NCBI GenBank assembly: GCA_039111635.1 | Contig: JBCAQO010000006.1 | Location: 434,001-498,000 of the forward strand | Reading direction: 5' to 3' | DNA: 64,000 bases | From: Heterobasidion occidentale | Taxonomy: Eukaryota > Basidiomycota > Agaricomycetes > Russulales > Bondarzewiaceae | In this document: positions 1-10,929 of the stretch, piece by piece | Layout: every line of letters starts with the position of its first letter | How positions within the stretch are numbered: position 1 is the first letter of the stretch | The notes under the pieces: generated by a model | The model's input: the letters and a program-made list of their open reading frames with translations, nothing else | Databases searched by the model: none | What the model was told of the DNA's origin: nothing | Position numbers and translations under genes: made by a program

Positions 1-31
1 CGCTTTGGACAGCATCTCAACTCCATTTCAG

Positions 32-3000
32 TGAACACCGATCTCGACACGTTCCCTTTTTTCGACCCTCCGACTACGGATGTCCAGTTTGCCCTCAAGG
101 TCGATAGGCTCCTGACGTGGAGCGTGACGCCCTTGCAATATGGAGACCATCGTCCTTATGCTGCGGTGACCCTCCTGCGGCGCTGGTGCGACCGCGCAGG
201 TGATCGTGCGACGCGACGGGATTATAACTGCCCCGACGACCTGCTGCAGGACTTGCTGTTTGACTGGCTCGACTCCTCGACCGTGGCTGGCGCGCCGGAG
301 AATCTGCAGGCGGTCGCGTTGCTGTTCGGGGAACTCGTGAAGCGAGAGCTATTTTCCTACGCGAAATATATTCAGAGGCTCATCGCGCGCTGCGAGCCTG
401 GGTTATTGCATTCTGCAGTACGTTTGCTTTTCACGTTGTGATGATGATCGATCGTCTTTCTTTTGAGACTGGCTAACTGGTGCTGTGGATAGGAGGATGG
501 TTCGCGGCATCGAGAATTCTTGAGGTGGATTCCCTTGCAGAAGTCGACATCCTCGATCGTCAATCAGCGCAAGGTGACGCTGCATGGCGTCCGAGCCCGA
601 GAGACGCCCGAGGAGCTCAACGAGCGCGAGATTCGGCGCGAGATTCGGCTCCTGATTCCGGATATCTTTTCTGGTGGGTACTTCCCACCATTACTACTGT
701 CTTGTGTTGACGAAGACGGGAATTCTTCTTCCTTCCCCTTGTATCGAGTCAGTGGAGCCGCAGCCTATGTTGCATCCGATGGGCCCAGCGCATTCCGATC
801 TTACAACGTTCTTATCATCACCTCGTTATGAGCAAGTCAGGACGGTCCGACAGTGGTTGCTCCCTCTTCTCCTGAAGGTTCTCCCGGCGTGAGTAGCAAC
901 TTGTCTTTGAAATGTTTGTTTTTATTGATCCTGGTGACGATGTTAGGCGCACGCGTGATCCTCTTCAATACCAAATTCCCGGATCTACTCCTCTTCAAAG
1001 TCAAGTCGTGCGCTCGTTTTGCATGGCAGTCGAACTCATGGCCCAGGTGAAGTGCTACGGATCTATCTTGGATGTAAGCGCAGATCAGACTTGCAGCTCG
1101 TACTATGCATAATGAGATCGTTTTTGTAGCTTAGCCTTGCCATGCTGGACTTGGCACCGTTCAACGTTGACCTTCTCGGCGTGCTGATAGAGACCATCCG
1201 AAGGTACCTTTCGATATGGGCGAGCATGAACGTCATGAAGACAATAGCCAGCGCATTGTATGCTGCTAATAGTGCCTGCAAGGCTAGGGGCATGCACTCC
1301 CGCGTGCTTCTGACCTTGCTGCTGGAAATCGACAACGGCCGGAACTTGGATCCCAATTCGCGCAAGGTTATCGAGTCGGAGATGATGAGTTACGCTCAGG
1401 TATGCACTTCGTGTGTTCTTTCATCGGAGCACTGACAAGACCGTACGCACAGGCTCTCCGCGCCGCAGACGGCAATCCAGAAACAGTCCCCACGCACCTT
1501 CAAGAGATACTCTTGTTGCCCAATGACCCAAGGCCCGGGGCAGCCCAGTTACTTGCCAACAACTTGTGGTACCGGTATCGTACCGCGCCCGATTGGGCAT
1601 GGCGAGTCTGGGATAATACGTTCGCAAGTCTGCGCATCAAGCCCCAGTTGCCGCAGGATGCTGCAGGGGCCAGAGCGCGCGCATTGCTCTATGCTGAGTT
1701 CTTGCTTCACATCGACGAGCATCTGCCGAATGGTTTAGACGAGCATGTTTCGAATTGGTTCAGCGGACCTGGGGTTGCAGAGCTCATCGCGATTGATGCC
1801 GATGCTTGGGATTGCGTCATGGTGGCGTTGCTCTACCTTACTGTGCAGGGTGCTCTGTCGACGACGACGATTCTCCAGGGTTTGGTGTACCCGATGTGGC
1901 AGCGGGCGCTCAATCCTCCTCCCCCCGGTGGCACCCAGGCAATCTCTCAACCGCCCGAAGTTTACCTTCGTGCGGCCCATGAGATTTTTGCTCGACTGAT
2001 GCTACGGACGGAGGGCAACGGGGATGAAATCCCTCCGACAGACTTCATACAGTCGCAAAGGATTCGTACTCGCCGCCAGGACGTCTGCGCGGAGCCGCAT
2101 CTTTTATTGCTCGTTTCGAATATCCCCGTTCTAGTTTTCGTGGAGAATGATCTCACATACCCGAGGAGCTGCGCCAACTGTCGTCCTCCATCCGACACGC
2201 CGTGTGTGAAATCACAGAGTTCCGCCAAGGGGTATACAGAGATCTCAGTGCTGTTCGTGCCGCGTTTGAGCGGTGGTTGCAGTATGATTCGCTGGATGAG
2301 AGTCTCGTCGAGCCGCTCATGGACGCTTTACGGTTGATACTAAACGTCGCCCGCACAAGTTTGTCTTTTACTATAGTTTCTTACGACCACCGACTGACAT
2401 TCCTGCCCCAGATACCGCAGCCATTGGGTCGTCAGAATGGCTGGACACATCCGCACTCCTCAGTCCCTGGAAGCTTGCAGCCACAGCGATCGAGGTGCAA
2501 TTCGGCTTGAAGCAGATGGGCGAGCGATTGGCTCTGGGCACTCCTCATACCCATGGCAAGACGAAGGTCGATAAATTGATTGCTCAGTTTTTGCACCATC
2601 ACATGACGACGGAAGAAGCGGATTTCGTGGCAGATATGGCCAGAGGCGTTGGTCCTACCATCGTCAGCAAGGTATTTGCTACGAGTAGCTTGTTGAATCA
2701 CTCTGACCTCCCTTCCTTCCAGTTCGTCAACATGGGCCTGTACACGATCGCGGGGATTTGAAGACCTCATCGGTGCCTTCTCAGCAAACCTTGGACGTCG
2801 TCGGGGAACGCCTTCGTCTGCTCGCGCACGTCGTCGAACCGGTCAGAGATGATCCCCTTCAACTTCCTACGATGGACGCACCAACCCAGAACGATTTTTT
2901 CGAGAGCCTCATGAATAAATTCGAAGCTCTCGGATCGATCCTCTCTCCCAAACCGCCTGCCAAATCTGAGATGACACCAGCCCAGGCCACGCAAGCGGCT

Positions 3001-4295
3001 GTTTTGATGGCCCGTCTTTTACAGTTCGACTTGGCATTTCGAGGAGCGTGGACTCCGAAGACTCGACAGCTCAGCGGCAAGATGTGCGAGGTTGTTTTTG
3101 ATCTTGCGCTAGTAGGTGATGAGAAGATTACGACTTGGCGCTGGCTGACAGTTGATTCTCGGCAGGCTCATGGTGCAGGCGACCATCTGAACCCAATTGC
3201 ATTCCCACTCTTATTAGACACCTACTGTTACCTTCTCGATGGTATGTTAATTTTTTGAAAGTGTTTCGACGCCGAATTGACGAGGGTATGACAGAAATCG
3301 CATTCGATACCAAGAGTCCGGTCCCCGACCTCTTTCGCAATTACCCCCAACGCAGCATGACGGACCTGCCCCCCGACATGCCAGAGGAATACCGCCAGAA
3401 CCTGCGCTCCCTCCTGCCTTACTGCAGCCCCAACGAAGTCGTGGCCGACCTGGCCTACGCATCGCGCGATGCGGCGGGCCGCATCGTCGTCGGCGCAGCG
3501 GTGCAGAACCGGCCGTGGGAGTGGGTCGAAAACCTCGGCGACCCGCTCGCGGGCGACGCGAAGGACGAAAAGCAGAGCGAAGAGCACCGCACGGCCGCGG
3601 TGAAGAACACGGCCTCGCTCTCCCTCGAGCTCTTCGCCGCGCGCGCGACGGGCGACGGGATCGTCCCCGCGCCGGCGCACGACACCTCCCTGCTCGATGC
3701 GACCCTCCGCTCGTTCCACGACAACCTGTCCACCGAGAGCATCTTCGCGCGCGACTGGCGCGAGACCCGCGTCGGCCTCCAGCAGGCCGACGCCCTCGCC
3801 GGCGGCGGCCTCGGCCTCGCGCGCGGCGAGGCGCAAGACGAGCTCGGCGCCCTCCCCGCGCTCCGCGCGCATCAGGACCCGCCCCGCCGCCCCGCCGCCG
3901 CCGGTGCGTCCTCGCGCAAGCCCTCGCCCGCGTCTTCCGTCCGCTCGCGCGGGTCCGGCCGCCTCTCCGCCGCGTCCTCGCGCCGGCCGAGCCCCGCTGT
4001 CGCGGCGGCGGCGGCGGCGGCGCTCGCACGCGCGAGCGGCTCCGCGTCGACAGCAGCAGTGACGGAACGTGCAGAGCAGGACGGCGCGCAGGCGCAGCAG
4101 CAGGCGGCAGGTGCGGCCGCAGCGTCGTCTGCGAGCTCGAGCGTGCGCGTGGCGAAGCGCAAGGCGTCGGTCAGCATCAGCCTGTCGGACTCGGACATCG
4201 AGATCATCGAGCCGCCGCCAGCGGCCGCGGCTGCGGCTGCGAAGAAGAGCAGGGGGGCCAAGGCGCCTGCGCGGGCGCGCGCGAAGAAGCGGTGA
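32..4295 (+). CDS. MED12: Mediator complex subunit 12 (5' end outside window)
   Basis: Kinase-module subunit of Mediator, nuclear, linking CDK8/cyclin C to RNA polymerase II regulation. The window opens in an intron (acceptor AG at 30-31). Exons read about 32-417, 493-673, 753-888, 947-1073, 1129-1399, 1453-2358, 2412-2671, 2723-3111, 3166-3241 and 3295-4295. The Med12-type core is recognisable from LLRRWCDRAGD through KYIQRLIAR to FRQGVYRDL. The C-terminal third, in the GC-rich last exon, is low complexity: Ser/Arg/Pro, polyalanine, then an acidic SDSDIEIIEPP motif and a basic KKSRG...ARAKKR tail that could act as a nuclear signal. Two frame breaks (about 2152-2160 and 2750-2757) need one extra base each. 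MED12 identity is from family recognition; the function of the tail is inference. Confidence 0.85.
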
Positions 4296-5183
4296 TACTG
4301 CGTGCGGGGCGGTGTGGCGTTGGCTAGGAAGGCGGACGACGAGGACGACGGGCGTCTTGCTGCTTTCTTATGTGTTTTTTTCCCTCTCTCTCTCTTTCTG
4401 TTTTTTGTCGACAGTGTTGTGTTTTTGTTGTCAGAATTCGCGCGCTCCTCGTAAATGATCTAATCCGTGTCGTGTCTCGTTCGTCCCGCCCCGCCTCGGA
4501 CACTACTGCTCACTCACTGCCACTCCTACCGCTTATGGGTACATCTCGTGCACCGCCGTGTCTGCGGCTTTGGTTCTGCCGCTCCTGCATCACGTTCGGG
4601 CTACTCCTGCCACACGGTTGGAGAATACGGAGCGTACGATCGAGTTGGGTGACCGTGGCGCTAAGCCCTAAGCTTAAGCACTTCAGCACTTAAGTACCAA
4701 GCCCGTAATGTCGTTACTTAGGTATCGGTGCGTTCGCGAGAACACGAGCTATCTCCGGACGCTGCTCGTCGGGCTCGCCGACACCACACGTGGCCCCCGT
4801 CCCATCTGACTTGGTCCCTTCCACCACCCAACGATCTCAACTCTCCAAGCTGCCTCTTCCCGCAACGCACCTTCGCACCGTGAACGAAAAAAAAAAAAAA
4901 AAAGCGGCGACGTACGCTTATTTCGCTTCCTCCGCCGTCTGTGGGTTCGGTTCATCTTCGGCTGCGGCTTCAGATTGCACTCGTTCGTTCGTTCGTAACA
5001 GTCTATCTATACAGGATGATCCGCTATAATACCACGATGAACCTAGATGTTTGTGCGCGCGCTCGCCCGCCCGCCCGCCACGCCCGTATGATCACACCCA
5101 CCCACGCGTCTAATCACCAAAAACCCACCGGCCCACCCTCTCGCCCCGGCCGCTCGCAGGCGCTCGCAAGTGCCCGCACGCGC
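4296..5183. other. Convergent intergenic region MED12 / PCK1
   Basis: The 3' flanks of two converging genes; no open frame here looks coding. It holds a 17-base A run at 4887-4903 and a short TCGT tandem repeat near 4980-4996. The A run lies on the plus strand between the two stops, so it is more likely a homopolymer tract than an inserted poly(A) tail, since no retrocopy sequence precedes it. Confidence 0.6.
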
Positions 5184-7303
5184 CTACTGCGGCTTGAGCT
5201 GCGGCCCTGCAAGCTTCACCTTCACGTCCACGTCCTGCTCGTAGTTCTTGAACGCCTTGGTGAACATCACGCCCAGCTTCCTGACCTCGCGCTCGAACGC
5301 CGCGCGGTCGGGCCACGCGCGCTCGGGGTTCAGCAGGTCCCGCGGGACGCCCTCGAGCGCGGTCGGGATCGCGAGCCCGAACGTGCCGAACGTCTCGTAC
5401 TCGGCGGCGGCGAGCTCGCCCGAGTGCACGGCGTCGACGATGCGCCGCGTGTATTTCAGCGGGCAGCGCTTGCCCGTGCCGAACTTGCCGCCTGTCCAGC
5501 CGGTGTTGATGAGCCAGCAGTCGACTTTGTGCTTCGCCATGCGCTCCGCGAGCATCGAGGCGTAGCGGCCGGGCTGGGGAGGGGGAGGGAGGTCAGGACG
5601 TGAGTGGAACAAAAGGGACGGGGTGGGACGCACGTGGAGGACGATGAACGGCGCGCTGTAGCACGTGGAGAAGGTGGGGATGGGCTCCAGGACACCGTCC
5701 TCCGTGCCGGGGGTTTTCCTGACAAAACGAGTTCAACACACGCGACCCGACGGCGACGGCGACGGGAGACTCACGAGGTGTAGCCCGCGAGGAAGTGGTA
5801 GCTGGCCTGCTCGGGGGTGAGCTTGCTGACGGGCGGGAGGACGCCAAAGGCGTCGCAGGTGAGCATGATGATGTTGCTCGGCTGGCGGTCGACGGCGCAC
5901 GGGATCTGCGCGTTGGGGATGAACTCGATCGGGTACGCGCAGCGCGTGTTCTCCGTGATGCCCACGTCGTCGTAGTCGGGCACGCGCGAGACGGGGTTGT
6001 AGACGACGTTCTCGAGGATGCTCCCGAAGCGGATCGCGTTGAAGATCTCCGGCTCCTTCTCGGCGGAGAGGTTGACGCACTTGGCGTAGCATCCGCCCTC
6101 GATGTTGAACACGCCCGTGTCGGACCAGACGTGCTCGTCGTCGCCGATGAGCAGCCGCCGCGGGTCCGCGGAGAGCGTCGTCTTGCCCGTCCCCGACAGC
6201 CCGAAGAAGAGCGTCACGTCGTTGTTCTCCATGCCGACGTTCGCGGACGAGTGGAGGGAGAGCGTGTTGAACTTGACGGGCTGGAGATAGTGCTGTTGCC
6301 GCATATGCGCGCGTCGGCGTCGTGGCTGCGAGGTAAGGGCAGGCTGCGAGACGTACCATGACGGAGAAGACGCCCTTCTTCATCTCGCCGGCGTACTCGG
6401 TGCCGAGGATGACCATCTCCATGCGCTTGAAGTTGATCTCGACGGAGGTGGTGGAGCTCATGCCCTTTGTGAACCTGTTCGCGGGGAACTGGCCCGCGTT
6501 GTAGATGATGAAGTCGGGCTCGCCAAAGTTGGCGAGCTCCTCCTCCGTCGGGCGGATGAGCATGTTGTTCTGTCGGCGAAGTGAATGGTGAGCACGTGGA
6601 GTGAGGGGGCACGGGGAGGCGACTTGCCATGAAGAGGGCGTGGTAGGCACGGGCGCAGATGACCCGGACCTTGATGCGGTACTTCGGGTCCCACTGGGCC
6701 ACAGGTATCAGTAGACGAAGGGGGGGGCGTCACGGGGCTCGCGGACGGCAGAAACTTACGCCTGCGAAGCCGTCAAAGACGTAGACGTTGTCGCGGGTGT
6801 TGAGGTAGTCGATCGCGCGCTCGCGGTTGATCTCAAAGGTGTCTTGAGAGGCGAGTGAGAAGGGCGGACGTGGGAGGAGGGGCCAAGAGGGAACTCACGC
6901 TCGTCCATCTTGATGTTGACGCTGCCCCACCAGATGTCGTCCTTGCTGGTGTCCTCGTAGACGATGCGCTTGTCCTTGGGGGAGCGGCCGGTCTTCTTGC
7001 CGGAAAAGTTGATGAGGGCGCCGGAGGAGGAGATGATGGCGCCCTCGTTGCGGATGGCGTCTTCGTAGAGGAGGGCGACGGGGGCGTTGCGCTTGAGGGT
7101 GATCTTGTCCATGTCGAAGCCGGCCTGGGAGAAGTACTCGAGGTCGCGGCCGATGACTGTGGGCGAAAATGAGTGGATTGAAAAAAAAAAAAAGCGAGGA
7201 AGCAGGACAGACGATTGGACATGATCTCGTTGTCGGATGCCTGTGCGTAGTTCTTGTGGAGGATGTGGGGGGTGACGTAGGGGGTCATGAGAGGGAAGAC
7301 CAT
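5184..7303 (-). CDS. PCK1: Phosphoenolpyruvate carboxykinase (ATP)
   Basis: Converts oxaloacetate and ATP to PEP, ADP and CO2, the committing cytosolic step of gluconeogenesis (EC 4.1.1.49). Eight exons on the minus strand: 7213-7303, 6899-7156, 6760-6842, 6628-6693, 6357-6569, 5775-6292, 5634-5718 and 5184-5573. The protein carries the ATP-type landmarks in order: [23 protein letters not shown], the P-loop [21 protein letters not shown], the EGGCYAKC segment, and [15 protein letters not shown] near the C terminus. All junctions keep frame. Intron 4 (6570-6627) begins GCAAGT, so it is a GC-AG intron. The start has a strong ACCATGG context, and a TATA box lies about 210 bp upstream. Repression by glucose is expected for the family but is not shown by any site I can defend. 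Confidence 0.96.
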
Positions 7304-9263
7304 GGTGGGCGGGAGTAGCTGGGAGGGACGAGGGTGAGCACGGGCGTGGGTAAAAAGGACAGAGGGGCGGGCGGTGCGGGGTAAGCTCCGTCGGCCGAGC
7401 TCGCGTCGCGCCCAAAAGGGAAGAGGGATACGGACCTTGAGAGGAGCGCGCAGGCGGGTTGGACGGGTCTGGGTGCGGGGAATGGAGGCAGGGAAAGGGA
7501 TCCGGGGTCGCTTTATACGGCGCAGCCACTCCATTCGATATCCAAATCCGGGGCTCACTCCCTCCTCCCGTTTCTGCCCGACCCTTCAAGCGGGACACCG
7601 CGAACGGCCCGTGATGGCGATTGGCCTGTCAGCCGCAGCGGATTGCAAGCCGTCGTAGCGAGTGGGAGACGCAGGACCCAGCTCAGGGAACATCCTACTA
7701 GTACTCTCCGACCCACAGCCGAGAGCGAGAGAACCTCCCCGCGTGCCTCTCGTCACAGCCACCGTCACGCTCCTCCAGCCAGGCTTTACTACACCTTCAA
7801 CACCGAGCACATCTCGCTTGCCCCCCCATGCGCGCGTTTCATCCCTGTTCATCCTCGGAAAAACGGTCCTGAACGAAGGCCTTCGCGCGCGCGAGCATCC
7901 TCCCCACCAATCCCCTCCCTGCGAACCGTCCTTCGCACGGCCCTCCCCGCCGTCTATTCCCACCCCCGCTGCCACCCTCACCCGCCGACGAATCACGCCC
8001 TCTCACCGCCCGCCGCCCTCCCTTCCCCGCGCAAAAATAGCGCAACCCAGCCCGCTCTCGACTCCCTATCACACCAGCCTACCGCCTATTCGCCTGCCCT
8101 CGCCAGTCGCGCACGCCTCAGCTTTGACCTCATCACGCCCTAATAGCCAGCCTCCGGCCCAACATGGCACCCACCACCAATCGGTCAACCCGCGCCCACG
8201 CTCCGCGTCTCGCGAACCCCGCCCGCGGGCCCCCGCACCACACCGACGCCTCCCAATGGCCCTCCGTCGCTGCGGCCCCCTCCCCACAGCCCACGAACCC
8301 ACTCGCACATGCTTCGCCGGAACCCGTTGCCTTGTAGGTCAACTGCGAGTCATGATCTGCAGCAGTAGGTCAGGATCCGTCTGGTGGCTGGCTGGCGCCC
8401 GCATAAACACATGCTTCTGCGCGTGCAGCTGTGCACGCGCATTGGGCGCTCTGAGGCATCTCGCGCCGTGCGCCGTCCGCCGATCAGGCCATCAGGTTCA
8501 TGGTCTGTCTGGGAGCGCTTCCGACCGCATCGTACTCCCATCTCCCGCATCGAGCAACAGTTTCCTATTCCGTGTTGGCGTTTTGTAACTTGCCATCGAT
8601 CGCACGGTCGATGCCCGCCCCGCGTTCGGATCCCAACTCGTCAGGTGATCGCGGCTGGCTGGCGGCGACGGAGCACTCCCCGGCCGTGCACGTCCCAGGC
8701 CGGGCAGTACGCCGTCGACTCGCAGGCACCGAGTCCCGCCTGCCAACCGCCTTCTGCCTCCCAGAGCCCAACCCGTGGCCTTCCCGGCTACACCGCCCGT
8801 GGCGCCCGCTCCCATCCTCCACCACCTCTCCCGAGGTTCCAGGCCCCGCCAAGCGCACGCCCACCGCCCACGCTACGCCCAAACCCACACACACACACAC
8901 CCCAAATGGCCCCGCTGAGCTCAGGCCTGGGCGAGGCGGCAGGCCTGCTTATCTGCCCCCCATCATATCAATCCACTGGGCGCGGAAGATGACGGCTCCC
9001 CGCGCCCGGGACGCCCCTCCCTACTTATCGCATCATTGCTCATACGCTCACGCACGCGCGCGCGCGCCTGCGTCTGCGTCTGCGTCTGCGTCACCGCGTA
9101 CGTGAGTCGTGAGGCCTGGGTCCGTGTGGGTATGTAAGTGTCTTTTCCTTTTCTTTATTCGAGGGACGTATATCATGCCTGCGAGAGCGCGGGCAACACA
9201 CACATCCCACCCCCGCATTTAACCCTTCCCCCCTCCCCACCACCGACCTCGAGCGCGCGCACC
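7304..9263. other. C-rich divergent upstream region PCK1 / GNAT
   Basis: About 2 kb between two divergent starts. Strand composition is strongly skewed to C on the plus strand, which creates long proline-, serine- and arginine-rich open frames in several phases (for example 7662-8588) with no family resemblance or consistent splicing. I treat these as composition artefacts. Near 8885-8900 there is an AC run. At 9050-9095 there is a CG dinucleotide run followed by a GCGTCT hexamer repeat, just upstream of the GNAT gene. Confidence 0.6.
7512..7517 (-). promoter_or_regulatory. TATA box of PCK1
   Basis: TATAAA on the minus strand (tttata on the plus strand), about 210 bp upstream of the PCK1 ATG. 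This gives a plausible 5' UTR of about 180 nt. Confidence 0.55.
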
Positions 9264-10206
9264 ATGGCCGACTCCGCCCCGCCCTCGCCCCTCTACTCCC
9301 CCGTTTCCGTCTCCGCAGACGCGGCGTACACCATCCGCCACCTCTCCTCCGCCGACATCCCCGCCGTCCGCCAGCTCCACGTAAGTCCCCCCCCTTACCC
9401 CTGCCCCCTCCCCTCCCCTCTCCTCCTCTGCCTCCTTCCCTGCTGCCCCGCCCCGCCATTGTCGCCGCCGCCGTCGCCGTGTGTGCGCGTGCTCACCCTA
9501 ACGCCACCCCCAGCGCACACTCGTCCCGCACCCCCTCCCGCCCGCCTTCTTCCACCAGCTCCTCGTGCACCCCACCCGCCTCTGCCTCGTCGCAGTCCCC
9601 ACCCCCACCCCTTCCTCCTCCCCCTCCACAGACCCCACCTCTACCCCCATCGCATTCATCTCCGCCGCCCTCCACGCGCCCACCAACGACCTCGCCCTCG
9701 CCAAATTAACCCCTCTCAGCCCTGTCCCGCACTCCCCCGCCCCCGCCCCCGCCCCCGTCCCCGCCCTCGAGGCCCACATCCTCACGCTCGGCGTCGCCCG
9801 CGCCCACCGCCGCCGCGGCCTCGCCACGCGCCTCGTGCGCGCCGCCGTGCGCGCGCTCCGCGCGCAGGCGGCGCTGTCGGCGCTCGTGCCGCACGCGCAT
9901 GCGTACGCGTACGCGGGGGGATCCTACTTTCCCTCGGGGTCGGGGTCGGGCGAGAACGACGACGAGGAAGACGACGACGCAGAAGGCAAGGAGGGCACGG
10001 CCAAAGCGGGGATGCTCGTGACCGCGCACCTCGCGTCGTCCGACGGCGCTTCTGATGTGGATGGCGACGATGCAGATGCGGAGGGCGGGCGCGCGTTCTG
10101 GGCGCGGCTGGGCGTCGTCGAGGCGCGCGATGCGAGGGTGGGCGTCGCGCCGCGCGTGGGGGGCGCGCGGGCGGGGGTGCGCGTGGAGGGGCGCGTGCGG
10201 GCGTGA
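9264..10206 (+). CDS. GNAT-family N-acetyltransferase
   Basis: Predicted acetyl-CoA-dependent acetyltransferase; the substrate is unknown. Two exons, 9264-9380 and 9514-10206, joined in phase 0, giving 269 residues. The start has ACCATGG context. The N-terminal strand reads YTIRHLSSADIPAVRQL, then an FFHQLL segment. Motif A is LGVARAHRRRGLATRL at about residues 130-147, with the R-R-G-L-A pyrophosphate-binding loop. The layout resembles the NAA60/NAA50-like group of protein N-terminal acetyltransferases, but that is inference. After motif A an acidic low-complexity insertion (GENDDEEDDDAEG) splits the fold before the FWARLGVVEARDARV strand. Composition is extremely GC-rich. Confidence 0.75.
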
Positions 10207-10929
10207 GCGCGGGCCGTGGGCGGGCGCACGGACGACATGTATGTGTGTATTTAGTTTCTAGAATTCAAGCGAACGTGGGCGGGATGGCGCTGTGGCCGGA
10301 GGTGATTCTGCGCGTGGGGCGTGTCTTGCTTGTCGGTCGTGGCAGGTCGTGGCAGGTCGAGGCGTTCGTGAGATCCGAGAGCCTGCGGGAGCGCTGAGGG
10401 CCGGTTCAGCTCCGTGTTCCGGGCAAGGCGCGGTCAAGATTGAAGACGACGGTGCAGGCACGGCAAACGCACTGTGGTCGATTGCGGTTAGCGCTATGCG
10501 ACTCGATGACGATCTGGTGCTTCTTTCGATCCTTGTCGGAACAAGCGTGTGATAGCTCAAGCGCTCAGCGCTCATCGTTGACTTTTCGATGCACGCGATT
10601 CTGTTTATTTATTCATTCGCATGTGCGTACAGACTGAGCATCGTACACGACCGGCATGCCTGGGACGATACCGTAATATCCCTCGGGGATTCCACCGTCC
10701 CTCCCCAAACAAACGAGCCGCGCACCAAAGACGCCGTCAACCATCCACGTCCGCGTCCCAGACATGCCTGAATATCATGTGCCAACCGCTCTGCACGCTG
10801 CGCGTTTCCATTGAACCTGTCTCCGAAATCAAGATTTAACCTCCTCCGAGCGAGGGCGACACGGCGACTCACCACGTCACCCCGGCTCTCTGCACACGCG
10901 CGCCCCCGCAGCCCCGACTGGGATCCGCG
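10207..10929. other. Intergenic spacer
   Basis: Between the GNAT stop and the hydrolase start. Short frames on both strands show no motif or codon signature. It probably holds the GNAT 3' UTR and the hydrolase promoter, but I cannot point to a TATA box. Confidence 0.5.

Noticed and set aside
3228..4029. Two long antisense frames over the MED12 last exon
   Set aside because: Shadow frames caused by high GC at the third codon position of the true gene.
4887..4903. A17 run as the tail of a retrocopy
   Set aside because: No gene-like sequence or target-site duplication precedes it.
7662..8588. A 308-codon plus-strand frame upstream of the GNAT gene
   Set aside because: Composition is driven by C-rich sequence; proline- and arginine-rich in all phases, no domain and no splice logic.
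9138..10055. A 305-codon frame overlapping the GNAT gene
   Set aside because: It overlaps the real gene in another phase and consists of Pro/Arg repeats.
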